Under the pieces are notes generated by a model, which searched no databases, had not been told where the DNA came from, and saw nothing but the letters and a program-made list of their open reading frames with translations. Both the position numbers and the translations under genes were made by a program. A stretch of 64,000 bases of DNA, from contig CAJUHP010000012.1 in the NCBI GenBank assembly GCA_910586125.1, positions 24,407-88,406 on the forward strand, written 5' to 3'. This document shows positions 46,510-54,410 of the stretch, piece by piece; position 1 is the stretch's first letter, and each line of letters begins with the position of its first letter. This stretch comes from an uncultured Lachnospiraceae bacterium. Lineage in GTDB: Bacteria; Bacillota; Clostridia; Lachnospirales; Lachnospiraceae.

Positions 46510-47862
46510 CTATAATAAAGTCTCCACATTCTGTATCATAACCGGCATCCCCTTTTCCCTACAGAGAAACACAATGCTGCTTCCATCCCCGTAATATGCG
46601 TCGCTCAACGCCAGCGCCCGGTCCATGTCTGCCGTATCGTCATAGATCCCCCAGCCCTCTGCTTGATATTGCTCCACTATCTTTTGATACTCGTCCCATA
46701 ATTGCGGACGCATGGATTCAATCGTCGCTTTCATGAGAGGATGCGGACGCCACAGCAATGCCGCATCCTCTCGCTTTTCATAAAAAAATTTCATCACATC
46801 CTGCATCTTTTGCAGATACTTCTCACCGTTCTTCAGCAGCGCTGTGACACTGGTATTATAAAAAATAATTTTTTTCCAGCTTCCGTCCGCCTTTTCTATT
46901 ATCCTCCGCCATTCCATTGGAATCGCCAGCGCTTCTTTCCTGGTGCTTAGAACCTTATCTATCTTCGGCGAGCCAAGCCCCTGGATTTTTGCCTCCCAAT
47001 ACGCCCGCCCAAGCCCCTGGTCTTCCATGGCCGCAGACAGGACTTTGACATATGCTTTTTTCATATTTTCCGACTGCACGATCACCTGGTCCGCATTCCA
47101 TACTCCCGGCGTCATACAGAAGTGTTCGATCCCTTTTACGGCTTCCGGATTATCCGGGTCAACATCCCACAAAATAAAATATGGAATATATACCAGATTA
47201 GAGGTAAAACGTTTTAAATTCTTCGAGTAAAAAAAGGGGTGGACACTTGTCACATAGTTACAGTCATCATAGGGATTATGGATAAAAATCATGTCCGGCT
47301 GCCGGACCTCAAAATTATACTCGTCATACCGCATAACCGGCACATACTCCGGATACTGATCGAATTCGTAATGCATCTGTCCCAGACTCCCGTCCGGCTT
47401 CCTATCATAATAAGGAATGGGAATCACATACGCATCGCAGGCCGGATCTTCTCCGGCCGCTTGCCAAACGCTTTCCAAACTGTCCCACATCGAAGCCTTG
47501 TACGGCAAAAAGACTACTTCTTTGCGGGTTTGGATCTCGTTTCGTATGCTGTTTTCTATCTTTCGCCCTTCTTTTATCAGGATCCTGCCAATCTTTACAG
47601 CATTGCCCCCGCCGCTTTCCAGATCATTATAGATGCGAAAAAGTATTTCACAATAGGATTCTAAAATTGCTATGGCAGCATGCCCTTCCCCTTCCCACTT
47701 CTCAATCGCATTTCCGATTGAAACGGCAAATTCCTGGCATTCCCCAAGCATCTTCTGCGCCAGGCGATACTCTTTTTTTTCCAGCGCTCCCCTGATCTCT
47801 TCATGGGCCTGATGCAGACTGCCGACGCAGTCCAAAAGTTCCCGCCTCTGCGCTTCTCTCAT
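46510..47862 (-). CDS. TagF-like GT-B protein (TagF-type 3)
   Basis: ATG 47862 is chosen because GAGGAAG lies 5 bp upstream; the open frame reaches 48219 but that part is the omega-RNA-like region of the upstream TnpB homologue. The 450-residue protein has a helical N-terminal third and then a GT-B core: VFLPYKASMWDSLESVW, MIFIHNPYDDCNYV, IIFYNTSVTALLKNG, LWRPHPLMKATIES and DAYYGDGSSIVFLCREKGMP, which correspond to the HP and Ser-containing loops of CDP-glycerol phosphotransferases. It is the first conventional biosynthetic gene after the regulatory head of the locus. Confidence 0.65.
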   Translation of the reverse strand: MREAQRRELLDCVGSLHQAHEEIRGALEKKEYRLAQKMLGECQEFAVSIGNAIEKWEGEGHAAIAILESYCEILFRIYNDLESGGGNAVKIGRILIKEGRKIENSIRNEIQTRKEVVFLPYKASMWDSLESVWQAAGEDPACDAYVIPIPYYDRKPDGSLGQMHYEFDQYPEYVPVMRYDEYNFEVRQPDMIFIHNPYDDCNYVTSVHPFFYSKNLKRFTSNLVYIPYFILWDVDPDNPEAVKGIEHFCMTPGVWNADQVIVQSENMKKAYVKVLSAAMEDQGLGRAYWEAKIQGLGSPKIDKVLSTRKEALAIPMEWRRIIEKADGSWKKIIFYNTSVTALLKNGEKYLQKMQDVMKFFYEKREDAALLWRPHPLMKATIESMRPQLWDEYQKIVEQYQAEGWGIYDDTADMDRALALSDAYYGDGSSIVFLCREKGMPVMIQNVETLL

Positions 47863-47927
47863 TTTAACTTCCTCAAATCTTTCTTTCCGTGCGCTACTGC
47901 CACACTTTTTAAATAAGGCATATTTCG

Positions 47928-48250
47928 TCACCTCTTTCTGAGGTGATGCCTGCGGCGTCTTTCGCCATGCGCATTTTGCACAGCCCGCCGCCGCGGCTTC
48001 GCTCCCGGTACTTCTCCCCCACGTATCCGCTGGGGAGTTCCCACAGGTCTTGGCATACCCAATACCCGGCCATATGCCGGCTTCTAATGCCGTCTTGTTT
48101 TTATGGGCCGTCACAATGCCGGCGCCTATCAATAAGGAAGCTCCTCGCAGTCCACATTCTGACGGCCAGGCTCTCTGGCCGTACTTCTTTGGTAAAATGG
48201 CGCCGCTAGCGCCATTCATCTATGAGGAATTCCATTATGAACACATTGCT
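47928..48250 (-). ncRNA. Omega-RNA-like (reRNA) region of the TnpB homologue
   Basis: The segment overlaps the end of the tnpB-like gene and extends about 300 bp downstream. It is GC-rich with many hairpins and translates into the phantom peptide GQRAWPSECGLRGASLLIGA, which is what conserved IS605-type 3' omega-RNA regions give when mis-called as protein. It ends in a perfect 7 bp hairpin (47928-47946, TCACCTC/GAGGTGA). The guide would be the bases immediately 3' on the minus strand, from 47927 downward. The exact 5' end, processing site and guide start cannot be fixed by eye. Confidence 0.7.
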
Positions 48251-49548
48251 TTTCCCCTTTTCAGCACCCCTCGCGCCGTGTTTTCCCGTTCAGGAATCGA
48301 CAGCCCGCAGGCACTGCAGAGAAACTGTTCCCCGGTCTTGACTCCGGTTTGTCCGCAGCGGCTGCATTCGCCGCTGATGCCTTTGGCAAACACCTCGATC
48401 AGATGAATCGAGCGTTCACGGCATTTCTGCTCCAGCCGCCGGCGTGCATACCCCCTCTGCCACAGATTGACTGCCTGGTTGATCTTTTTATTGATCCCGG
48501 CCGGCGATGTCGGAGGCAATTTAGGGATATACAGAACGCCTGGCTTTTCTGTGCTGAGCATCCGGTTAATCTCAGCGTTGATATAGCTATGAAGTGTTGC
48601 CTCCAAGCGCGCTTTTCCAGCTCGGTACTTTTTGCGGCCTGGATTGTTTTGCTTGTTCCGGCTGTAGGAAGCCTGACTTTTTCTCAGATATTCAGTCAAA
48701 GCCGTCTGATGAAGATCATATCGGTCTCCATAGATATGACCCTGGTCTGTCACAAACAGAACGCGCATCCCGACTGCCAGGCCAACCTCGTTTTGATATT
48801 CTGCATATTTTTTGATTTTTCTCTCTACGGGAACGGCGATACGGACATTTCCTTTCTCCGGGTCAAGCTGAACATAGAGCTGCCGGTTGTATTGATTCTT
48901 ATCGGTCAATCGGATAAATACGCGTTTGCGGCTTTCTTTTGCCGACAGATAAATCCCATGATCCGCGTAGCGGTAGCCTTTCGGTGTGACCGAAAATCCA
49001 TAGCCAGCTTCCGTATGCATTTTTTTCAGATGGCGGCGAACCTGGCGGCGCAGATATTGCTGCAGACGGTATTCGTCTCTCACAGAAGCGCGCACTTCTT
49101 CATAAGAAGTCTGCCAATTCTCCGATAGAAAAAGATCCGTTCCCAGAAGAACCGATTCCAGACATTGGCTCTGCTTCATGATAAAACGCAGATAATGCCG
49201 ATCCTCCGCTGTCAGATTTTCGTTTTCGCGGATGTTCTTCTCTATTCTGTTTTTGGTATGCGACCACTGGCTTTTGATATCCCCCAAGGCGTCAAATACC
49301 GCACAGTAAAAATATACGGACGGCAGACCCAGTTGCTTACGCAGGCCGCTCGCAGTCATCTCGTTCTGTACCGTATAGCCTGGATACAGTTTCGGCAGAC
49401 TTTGAATCCCACCGTAGCGTTGATAGACATAATTCTTTACCGCACAGTAGTCCCGAGCCAGTTCTTCCAACCGCTGCATCTCTACTGGTGCAAGCGGTTC
49501 TCTGTTATACTGGTTGACCGTTTTGTATAGAGTCTCTGACGCTGTCAT
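48235..49548 (-). CDS. Nuclease-dead TnpB homologue (TldR-like RNA-guided DNA-binding protein)
   Basis: The 437-residue TnpB-family protein has the wedge/REC-like N-terminal part, RuvC-like core and zinc ribbon (Cys395, 398, 411, 414). All three RuvC acidic positions are changed. RuvC-I reads VGLAVG (Ala258 in place of Asp), RuvC-II reads LYIPKL (Pro342 in place of Glu), and RuvC-III reads PERENTAR in place of DRDxNAA (Glu422). Ala258 (48775-48777), Pro342 (48523-48525) and Glu422 (48283-48285) were checked codon by codon. The frame is intact and an omega-RNA-like region follows. Published TldRs are such catalytically dead TnpBs that repress genes by guide RNA. There is no tnpA nearby. It is the first gene after an invertible promoter, ahead of the polysaccharide genes. 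Confidence 0.82.
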   Translation of the reverse strand: MTASETLYKTVNQYNREPLAPVEMQRLEELARDYCAVKNYVYQRYGGIQSLPKLYPGYTVQNEMTASGLRKQLGLPSVYFYCAVFDALGDIKSQWSHTKNRIEKNIRENENLTAEDRHYLRFIMKQSQCLESVLLGTDLFLSENWQTSYEEVRASVRDEYRLQQYLRRQVRRHLKKMHTEAGYGFSVTPKGYRYADHGIYLSAKESRKRVFIRLTDKNQYNRQLYVQLDPEKGNVRIAVPVERKIKKYAEYQNEVGLAVGMRVLFVTDQGHIYGDRYDLHQTALTEYLRKSQASYSRNKQNNPGRKKYRAGKARLEATLHSYINAEINRMLSTEKPGVLYIPKLPPTSPAGINKKINQAVNLWQRGYARRRLEQKCRERSIHLIEVFAKGISGECSRCGQTGVKTGEQFLCSACGLSIPERENTARGVLKRGKAMCS

Positions 49549-49581
49549 TTTATTGTCCTGATTTTGGCTTGAGGGTTCGCA

Positions 49582-49601
49582 AAGTAAGATACTCTACGAA
49601 A
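49582..49601 (+). repeat. Inverted repeat, left copy
   Basis: It begins AAGTAAGATACTC and is the exact reverse complement of 49754-49773 over 20 bp. On the inner side it continues into ACGAAATCAATTT (49596-49608), which recurs directly outside the right copy at 49775-49787. Confidence 0.95.
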
Positions 49602-49639
49602 TCAATTTAAATATAGAAGTCTTTTTTCCTGCGTATTTT

Positions 49640-49668
49640 ATTATACTGAGTCTAGCAAAATTTGTCAA
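49640..49668 (-). promoter_or_regulatory. Perfect consensus promoter inside the invertible segment
   Basis: Minus-strand TTGACA (49663-49668), 17 bp, TATAAT (49640-49645). The expected start is near 49633, giving a leader of about 85 nt that crosses the left inverted repeat before the ATG at 49548. No comparable promoter was seen on the plus strand of this segment. Confidence 0.9.
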
Positions 49669-49753
49669 TATGTACTTTTTTCCAAATTTATTGCGTTTCT
49701 ATTCAGATTTCTTTTTTCTCTATTCGTAAAAGGAAACAATGTCAGACGTTTTT

Positions 49754-49773
49754 TTTCGTAGAGTATCTTACTT
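49754..49773 (-). repeat. Inverted repeat, right copy
   Basis: Exact reverse complement of 49582-49601. Its core is flanked by TTTCGT and ACGAAA on the minus strand (about 49754-49780), an arm symmetry expected of a tyrosine-recombinase binding site. Confidence 0.95.
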
Positions 49774-49835
49774 GACGAAATCAATTTGATTTTTAAAGTT
49801 TATACCCCTGCTTTTTTATTCCCTATTTCTCTGGT

Positions 49836-50834
49836 TTAATAGCAGGCTTTCAACTTATCCATATTGATCCGTTTTTGTTCCAAAGAAGAATGAACATATT
49901 TATCCAACGTGATTTTTACACTGGAATGGCCTAAAATCTCACTAAGACTCTTGATATCAAAACCGGACTCAATACATCTGGTAGCAAATGTATGACGCAA
50001 TGAGTGAAAATTTGCATCTTCGATCCCGCTTTGGTTTATATATGTCTTAAACCGGTTGTGCATGGTCCGAGGTTCTGCAAAGCGCTCCCGGCTTCCTGTC
50101 AATACATAGTGATCTGGCAGACTCTCAAAAGCTGTTATAACCCCCACAACAAAATCCGGCAGCGGAATCATGCGTTTTGCCATCGGACTTTTGGGCTCCG
50201 TTATAATAATATGCGTTCTGGCCGCCTCATCCGGTTCCGGCTTTTGAAGGCGCTGCATGGTCTTACAAATTTTTATGGTTTTATCGGTCAATGAGACATC
50301 TTTCCATTGAAGCGCACACAGTTCTCCCAGCCGTATTCCGGTGTAAAGGGAAAGAAATACCCCCACTTTATAGGAGTCGATATCCGACAGAAGCAGCGTC
50401 ACCAGCTCTTTTTCCTCCCGCCAGCTTAACACTCTCATTTCCTTTTGCTTTCTTCTCACACTGACATGTTCAAAACAGCACACCGTGTCCACACCGTAAA
50501 ATCCTGCATAACGAAAACTTTCTTTCACGACGGTCAGAATATCCAAAATACTTTTTGGCGAAAGTCCTCCTTCCTGATCCAGACGACCATTGGTTAAAAG
50601 TCTGGAAACATATGTCTCCATACAAAACGTATCAATCTCCTGTATCAAATATTTCCCTAAGTAGGGGCGAATGTGGTTGTTAATCATATTTCGATATCGA
50701 ATATATGTAGACTCTTTTACTCTGACTCTTCTGAAATCCAGCCATTCATCCAGCCAATCTCCATAATTCTTTCTGATATCTGCCAAATCCTTTCCTTCTT
50801 TTCCTACTTTTTTCTGGAAAACTTTTTCTGACAT
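49836..50834 (-). CDS. Tyrosine recombinase, probable invertase of the adjacent promoter
   Basis: The 332-residue protein has an N-terminal SAM-like core-binding domain (about residues 20-120) and a catalytic domain with the complete set Arg168 (TGIRLGEL), Lys215, His277, Arg280 (HSLRH), His303 (LGHSS) and the nucleophile Tyr313 (DKYVH). No phage or conjugative genes lie nearby, and the gene ends 63 bp from an inverted-repeat-flanked promoter. That arrangement is typical of recombinases controlling surface-glycan phase variation in gut bacteria. AAAGGA lies 10 bp before ATG 50834. A strong terminator lies just upstream, so its own promoter must be weak, unusual or overlapping it. Confidence 0.9.
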   Translation of the reverse strand: MSEKVFQKKVGKEGKDLADIRKNYGDWLDEWLDFRRVRVKESTYIRYRNMINNHIRPYLGKYLIQEIDTFCMETYVSRLLTNGRLDQEGGLSPKSILDILTVVKESFRYAGFYGVDTVCCFEHVSVRRKQKEMRVLSWREEKELVTLLLSDIDSYKVGVFLSLYTGIRLGELCALQWKDVSLTDKTIKICKTMQRLQKPEPDEAARTHIIITEPKSPMAKRMIPLPDFVVGVITAFESLPDHYVLTGSRERFAEPRTMHNRFKTYINQSGIEDANFHSLRHTFATRCIESGFDIKSLSEILGHSSVKITLDKYVHSSLEQKRINMDKLKACY

Positions 50835-50861
50835 ACTTATTTCATCCTTTCATTGGTACTC

Positions 50862-50893
50862 AAAAAAAGCAAGTCGCCATACCGGCGACCTGC
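50862..50893 (-). terminator. Intrinsic terminator of the fhs-fchA-folD operon
   Basis: Minus-strand stem of 10 bp (arms 50869-50878 and 50884-50893; GTCGCC/GGCGAC core) followed by seven T residues (50862-50868). A second 8 bp hairpin lies at 50904-50924 between it and the folD stop. Confidence 0.85.
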
Positions 50894-50938
50894 CAAAATA
50901 CCCGGCAAGCGCAATCCGCTTACCGAAAAACGATCCAT

Positions 50939-51841
50939 TTAATATCTGTTTTTATCGTGCGAAACACATGGCGTACATCCCAGTCTCGTCTGCTTCCGGC
51001 TGCGCTTCGCCGCCTCCACCACATGGCTCATCAAAACCGCCGTCGTCACCGCGCCGACGCCGCCCGGCACCGGCGTCACAGCCTGCACCACCTCCTCTGC
51101 CTCCGCCGTGATCACGTCGCCGCACATCCTTCCATCCTCTGTAAAGTGAATCCCCACATCCAGAACGATCTGCTGTGCCGAAAAACACTCCCGGCCAAAC
51201 ATCTCCCGCCGCCCGGCGGCGGCGATCACAATCTCACCCTCACGCATCCTCTGTGAGAGCTCCTCTGTCCGGGTATGACAGACTGTCACAGTCGCATTTC
51301 TGTGCAGCAGCAGCATGGCCAGAGGACGGCCTACTACCAGGCTGCGCCCTACCACCACGGCTCGCTTTCCCGTGCAGTCCACGCCGTAGTAATCCAAGAT
51401 CTCCATGCAGGCCTGCGCCGTGCAGGGAGCAAAGCCGGATGTCTTTCCGGTAAATACACCCGTCAGGGAACCGTCGGTGATCCCGTCCACATCCTTCTCC
51501 GGAGCCAGACGGTTTACCAGCGCTTCCTCATCCATATGGGACGGCAGAGGGCGAAGCAGCAGTGCGCCGTGAATTTGCGGTGATTCATTGACCGTATCAA
51601 TCACATCCGCCAGTTCCTGTTCGGACGCATCCTCCGGCAATGTAAATTTGAAAACAGCCACCCCCACGCTCTCCGCCCGGCGGCAGGCTCCATTCTCGTA
51701 GGAGACATCGTCCGGGCGCTCCCCCACGCGGATAATCGCCAGCCCCGGAACCGTCCCCGCCTTCGCAAGCTCCTCCGCCTCTGCTCTCGTCCGTTCCCTG
51801 AGAGCCGCCGCCACCGGCGCTCCTTTTAGTATCTGTGCCAT
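50939..51841 (-). CDS. folD: FolD-type methylenetetrahydrofolate dehydrogenase (cyclohydrolase lysine absent)
   Basis: The 300-residue protein has FolD landmarks: PEKDVDGIT, GFAPCTAQACMEIL, VVGRSLVVGRPLA and TPVPGGVGAVTTAVLM. It oxidises methylene-THF using NAD(P). The catalytic Lys of the Y-x-x-x-K cyclohydrolase motif is missing: the region reads SYENGACRR, placing Ala52 at the Lys position. A dedicated cyclohydrolase gene (fchA) lies directly upstream, so this FolD is probably a monofunctional dehydrogenase. The C-terminus has a Cys/Arg-rich tail. Third gene of the operon. Confidence 0.92.
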   Translation of the reverse strand: MAQILKGAPVAAALRERTRAEAEELAKAGTVPGLAIIRVGERPDDVSYENGACRRAESVGVAVFKFTLPEDASEQELADVIDTVNESPQIHGALLLRPLPSHMDEEALVNRLAPEKDVDGITDGSLTGVFTGKTSGFAPCTAQACMEILDYYGVDCTGKRAVVVGRSLVVGRPLAMLLLHRNATVTVCHTRTEELSQRMREGEIVIAAAGRREMFGRECFSAQQIVLDVGIHFTEDGRMCGDVITAEAEEVVQAVTPVPGGVGAVTTAVLMSHVVEAAKRSRKQTRLGCTPCVSHDKNRY

Positions 51842-51926
51842 TTTTCCTCCTTAACCGACCAGCCAGCAATGATATGCCGTACAACGCCACAAGGGCATGA
51901 CATCCATCACAATGCTCCAGCGGATT

Positions 51927-52562
51927 TTACATTTTCTTCAAAGCCCTCTCATAAATCCGGTCCGCCAGTTCATTGCCCCGCCGGATCTTTTCTTCCATCC
52001 GATCCAAAATCTGTCCGGCCCGGTCTCTGTCTTCCATGGATTTTGCGTTGATCCGCAGGTTCAATGCCGCAGCCGACAGGGCGCTCTTACTGATCAGCGC
52101 CGCGGCCGCCGCGTCGCTGACCGCCATCACCGAGCCCTTTTCCTCGTAGACATCAATCAGACAAAGCGTCTCCAGACAAGCGTCCATAATCTGTTGCGGC
52201 ACTTCACAGGCTGTAAAAAGCGCCTCCTGCATCTTGGAAGCTTTCTCCGCCTTCTCCTGCGGCGTACTGGACGGCATACGGTATACGGCGGCCAGCGGGA
52301 CAAAACTGTCCGCGTCGGCCTGAATCAGACGGAGAAAACGAAGACGCAGTTTCTCTGCTTGTGTATTACAGGCAAGAATCTCCTTCTCATTGGCCGCATA
52401 CTTTTTCTTTCCTACCGTCAGATTTCCCACCATATTGCCGAGGGCCGCCCCAAGAGCGCCCGCCAGGGCGCTGGCGCCGCCTCCGCCCGGCACCGGCTCT
52501 CCCGATGCCAGAACCCGGCAAAAATCCTCACAGGACAACGCACTGAAATTTGTCGGTTCCAT
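51927..52562 (-). CDS. fchA: Methenyltetrahydrofolate cyclohydrolase / cyclodeaminase family protein
   Basis: The 211-residue all-helical protein has the FTCD cyclodeaminase-domain signature PVPGGGGASALAGALGAALG (residues 23-42) and AVSDAAAAALISKSALSAAALNLRIN. In acetogens and purinolytic clostridia FchA converts methenyl-THF and formyl-THF. Its place between formate-THF ligase and a FolD lacking the cyclohydrolase lysine completes the methyl branch: formate to formyl-, methenyl-, methylene-THF. Confidence 0.9.
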   Translation of the reverse strand: MEPTNFSALSCEDFCRVLASGEPVPGGGGASALAGALGAALGNMVGNLTVGKKKYAANEKEILACNTQAEKLRLRFLRLIQADADSFVPLAAVYRMPSSTPQEKAEKASKMQEALFTACEVPQQIMDACLETLCLIDVYEEKGSVMAVSDAAAAALISKSALSAAALNLRINAKSMEDRDRAGQILDRMEEKIRRGNELADRIYERALKKM

Positions 52563-52648
52563 CTGTCTTCCTCCTTCTCACCGCCATGTATCAAAGATGG
52601 CCGATGCCTTTCCAAATTATGACGATCTCTTTGCGCAAGCTTTGGCGG

Positions 52649-54322
52649 TCAGAACAAGCCGCTGATCTTCCCATTTTCGTCCACATCAATTTTCTCCGCC
52701 GCAGGGGCTTTCGGCAGGCCCGGCATGGTCATGATATCGCCGGTCAGCGCTACAATAAAGCCGGCCCCTGCGGAGATCTTCAGATTGCGCACTGTGACCG
52801 TAAAGCCCTTCGGCGCTCCCAAAAGCGCAGCGTCGTCGGAAAAACTGTACTGCGTCTTCGCCACGCAGATCGGACATTTGTCAAATCCCAGCTTCGCCAG
52901 TTTATCCGCCTGCTTCTTTGCCGCAGGCGTCAGCACCACGCCGTCGCCGTGGTAGATTTTCTTTACAATTGCATCCAGCTTCTCCTCGATTGTAAGATCC
53001 AGATCATAGCTCTGTGCGAACGCATTCTTTTCTTCACAGAGGCGAACCACTTCCTCGGCCAGTGCTACGCCTCCCTCGCCGCCTTTTGCCCATACTTCGG
53101 ACAAGGCTACCCGTACGCCCAGCTCGCGGCATCTCTCCTCCACCAGCTTCAGCTCCGCCTCTGTATCTGTGGGAAACGCATTGACGGCGACAACGCAGGG
53201 CAGATGATAGACGTCGCGGATATTGGAGACATGCTGTAAGAGATTCGGCATTCCCTTCTCAAGAGCCTCCAGATTCTCTTCTCCAAGCGCCGTCTTTGCC
53301 GCGCCGCCGTGCATCTTCAGCGCACGGACCGTCGCCACCATAACCACGGCGGACGGTGCCAGCTCTGCCATCCGGCATTTGATGTCCAGAAACTTCTCCG
53401 CTCCCAGATCCGCCCCGAAACCGGCCTCCGTCACGACATAGTCTCCCAGCTTCAGCGCCATGCGGGTCGCCATAACCGAGTTGCAGCCGTGCGCAATATT
53501 AGCAAAGGGCCCGCCGTGAACAATGGCTGGCGTGTGTTCCAGCGTCTGCACCAGATTCGGCTTTAACGCATCCTTTAAAAGCGCAGTCATCGCGCCCGCC
53601 GCATTCAGATCTCCCGCTGTGACCGGTTCCTCCTGATAGGTATAGCCCACGATGATGCGGGACAGCCGGTTTTTCAGATCCGTGATATCCGAAGCCAGAC
53701 ACAGCACCGCCATGATTTCAGAGGCCACCGTGATATCATAGCCATCCTCCCTGGGAACCCCGTTGATGCGGCCTCCCAGTCCGTCCGTGACAAAGCGGAG
53801 CTGGCGGTCGTTCATATCCACACAGCGCTTCCAGGTAATACGGCGGGGATCGATATTCAGACGGTTTCCCTGATAGATATGGTTGTCGAGCATGGCTGCC
53901 AGAAGGTTATTGGCAGCGCCGATGGCATGCATGTCCCCGGTAAAATGCAGGTTGATATCCTCCATGGGAACTACCTGGGCATACCCGCCGCCGGCCGCGC
54001 CCCCCTTGACGCCGAAAACCGGTCCCAGAGAAGGCTCGCGCAGCGCTACCACCACGTTTTTCCCAATCTTCTTCATGCCGTCTGCCAAACCTACCGTCGT
54101 AGTGGTCTTGCCCTCTCCGGCCGGCGTCGGCGTGATGGCAGTCACCAGAATCAGCTTCCCGTCCGGGGCATTGTTTTCTTTTAGCAAGTTATAATCCAGC
54201 TTGGCCTTATAACGGCCGTACTGCTCCACATAACGCTCCTCGATTCCGGCCTCCTCTGCGATACGGCTGACCGGTTCCATCACAGTTTCCTGCGCAATCT
54301 CAATGTCGGATTTGTAGCCCAT
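52649..54322 (-). CDS. fhs: Formate-tetrahydrofolate ligase
   Basis: The 557-residue enzyme has the ATP-binding loop TPTPAGEGKTTTTVGLADG (from residue 64), REPSLGPVFGVKGGAAGGGYAQV and a C-terminal EKIDVDENGKISGLF, all typical of Fhs. It forms formyl-THF from formate, THF and ATP in the cytoplasm. It is the first gene of fhs-fchA-folD and has its own promoter (54351-54379) and a strong AAGGAGG site before ATG 54322. No acetyl-CoA synthase genes are in the window, so autotrophy cannot be concluded. Confidence 0.96.
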   Translation of the reverse strand: MGYKSDIEIAQETVMEPVSRIAEEAGIEERYVEQYGRYKAKLDYNLLKENNAPDGKLILVTAITPTPAGEGKTTTTVGLADGMKKIGKNVVVALREPSLGPVFGVKGGAAGGGYAQVVPMEDINLHFTGDMHAIGAANNLLAAMLDNHIYQGNRLNIDPRRITWKRCVDMNDRQLRFVTDGLGGRINGVPREDGYDITVASEIMAVLCLASDITDLKNRLSRIIVGYTYQEEPVTAGDLNAAGAMTALLKDALKPNLVQTLEHTPAIVHGGPFANIAHGCNSVMATRMALKLGDYVVTEAGFGADLGAEKFLDIKCRMAELAPSAVVMVATVRALKMHGGAAKTALGEENLEALEKGMPNLLQHVSNIRDVYHLPCVVAVNAFPTDTEAELKLVEERCRELGVRVALSEVWAKGGEGGVALAEEVVRLCEEKNAFAQSYDLDLTIEEKLDAIVKKIYHGDGVVLTPAAKKQADKLAKLGFDKCPICVAKTQYSFSDDAALLGAPKGFTVTVRNLKISAGAGFIVALTGDIMTMPGLPKAPAAEKIDVDENGKISGLF

Positions 54323-54350
54323 GGTTTTCCCTCCTTATTTTCATGCCTTT

Positions 54351-54379
54351 ACTATATAATATTCCCGCCAGTTCTTCAA
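54351..54379 (-). promoter_or_regulatory. Promoter of fhs-fchA-folD
   Basis: Minus-strand TTGAAG (54374-54379), 17 bp, TATAGT (54351-54356), 29 bp upstream of the fhs ATG. Confidence 0.65.
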
Positions 54380-54410
54380 GACATTTCTGTGTGAATTGCA
54401 AAACAATGGC

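Larger units (their letters stand above)
49582..49773. other. Presumptive invertible promoter element (phase-variation switch)
   Basis: The 192 bp segment is bounded by perfect 20 bp inverted repeats (49582-49601 and 49754-49773), holds one outward-facing consensus promoter, and lies 63 bp from a tyrosine-recombinase gene. In the orientation given, the promoter points into the TnpB homologue and the 28 kb polysaccharide locus (ON). After inversion it would point at the recombinase 3' end (OFF). Inversion is inferred; the repeats and promoter are seen directly. Confidence 0.85.

Noticed and set aside
47863..48219. N-terminal 119-codon extension of the TagF-like protein
   Set aside because: This stretch is the omega-RNA-like region of the TnpB homologue. 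The perfect ribosome site at 47862 marks the real start.
48235..49548. Active IS605-type transposable element
   Set aside because: No tnpA is nearby, RuvC residues are lost, and the gene is placed as part of an operon. Transposon ends could not be recognised with confidence.
49778..49792. Short palindrome AAATCAATTTGATTT as a terminator after the recombinase
   Set aside because: The stem is only 6 bp of A/T with no G/C. It is more likely part of the recombinase site flank.
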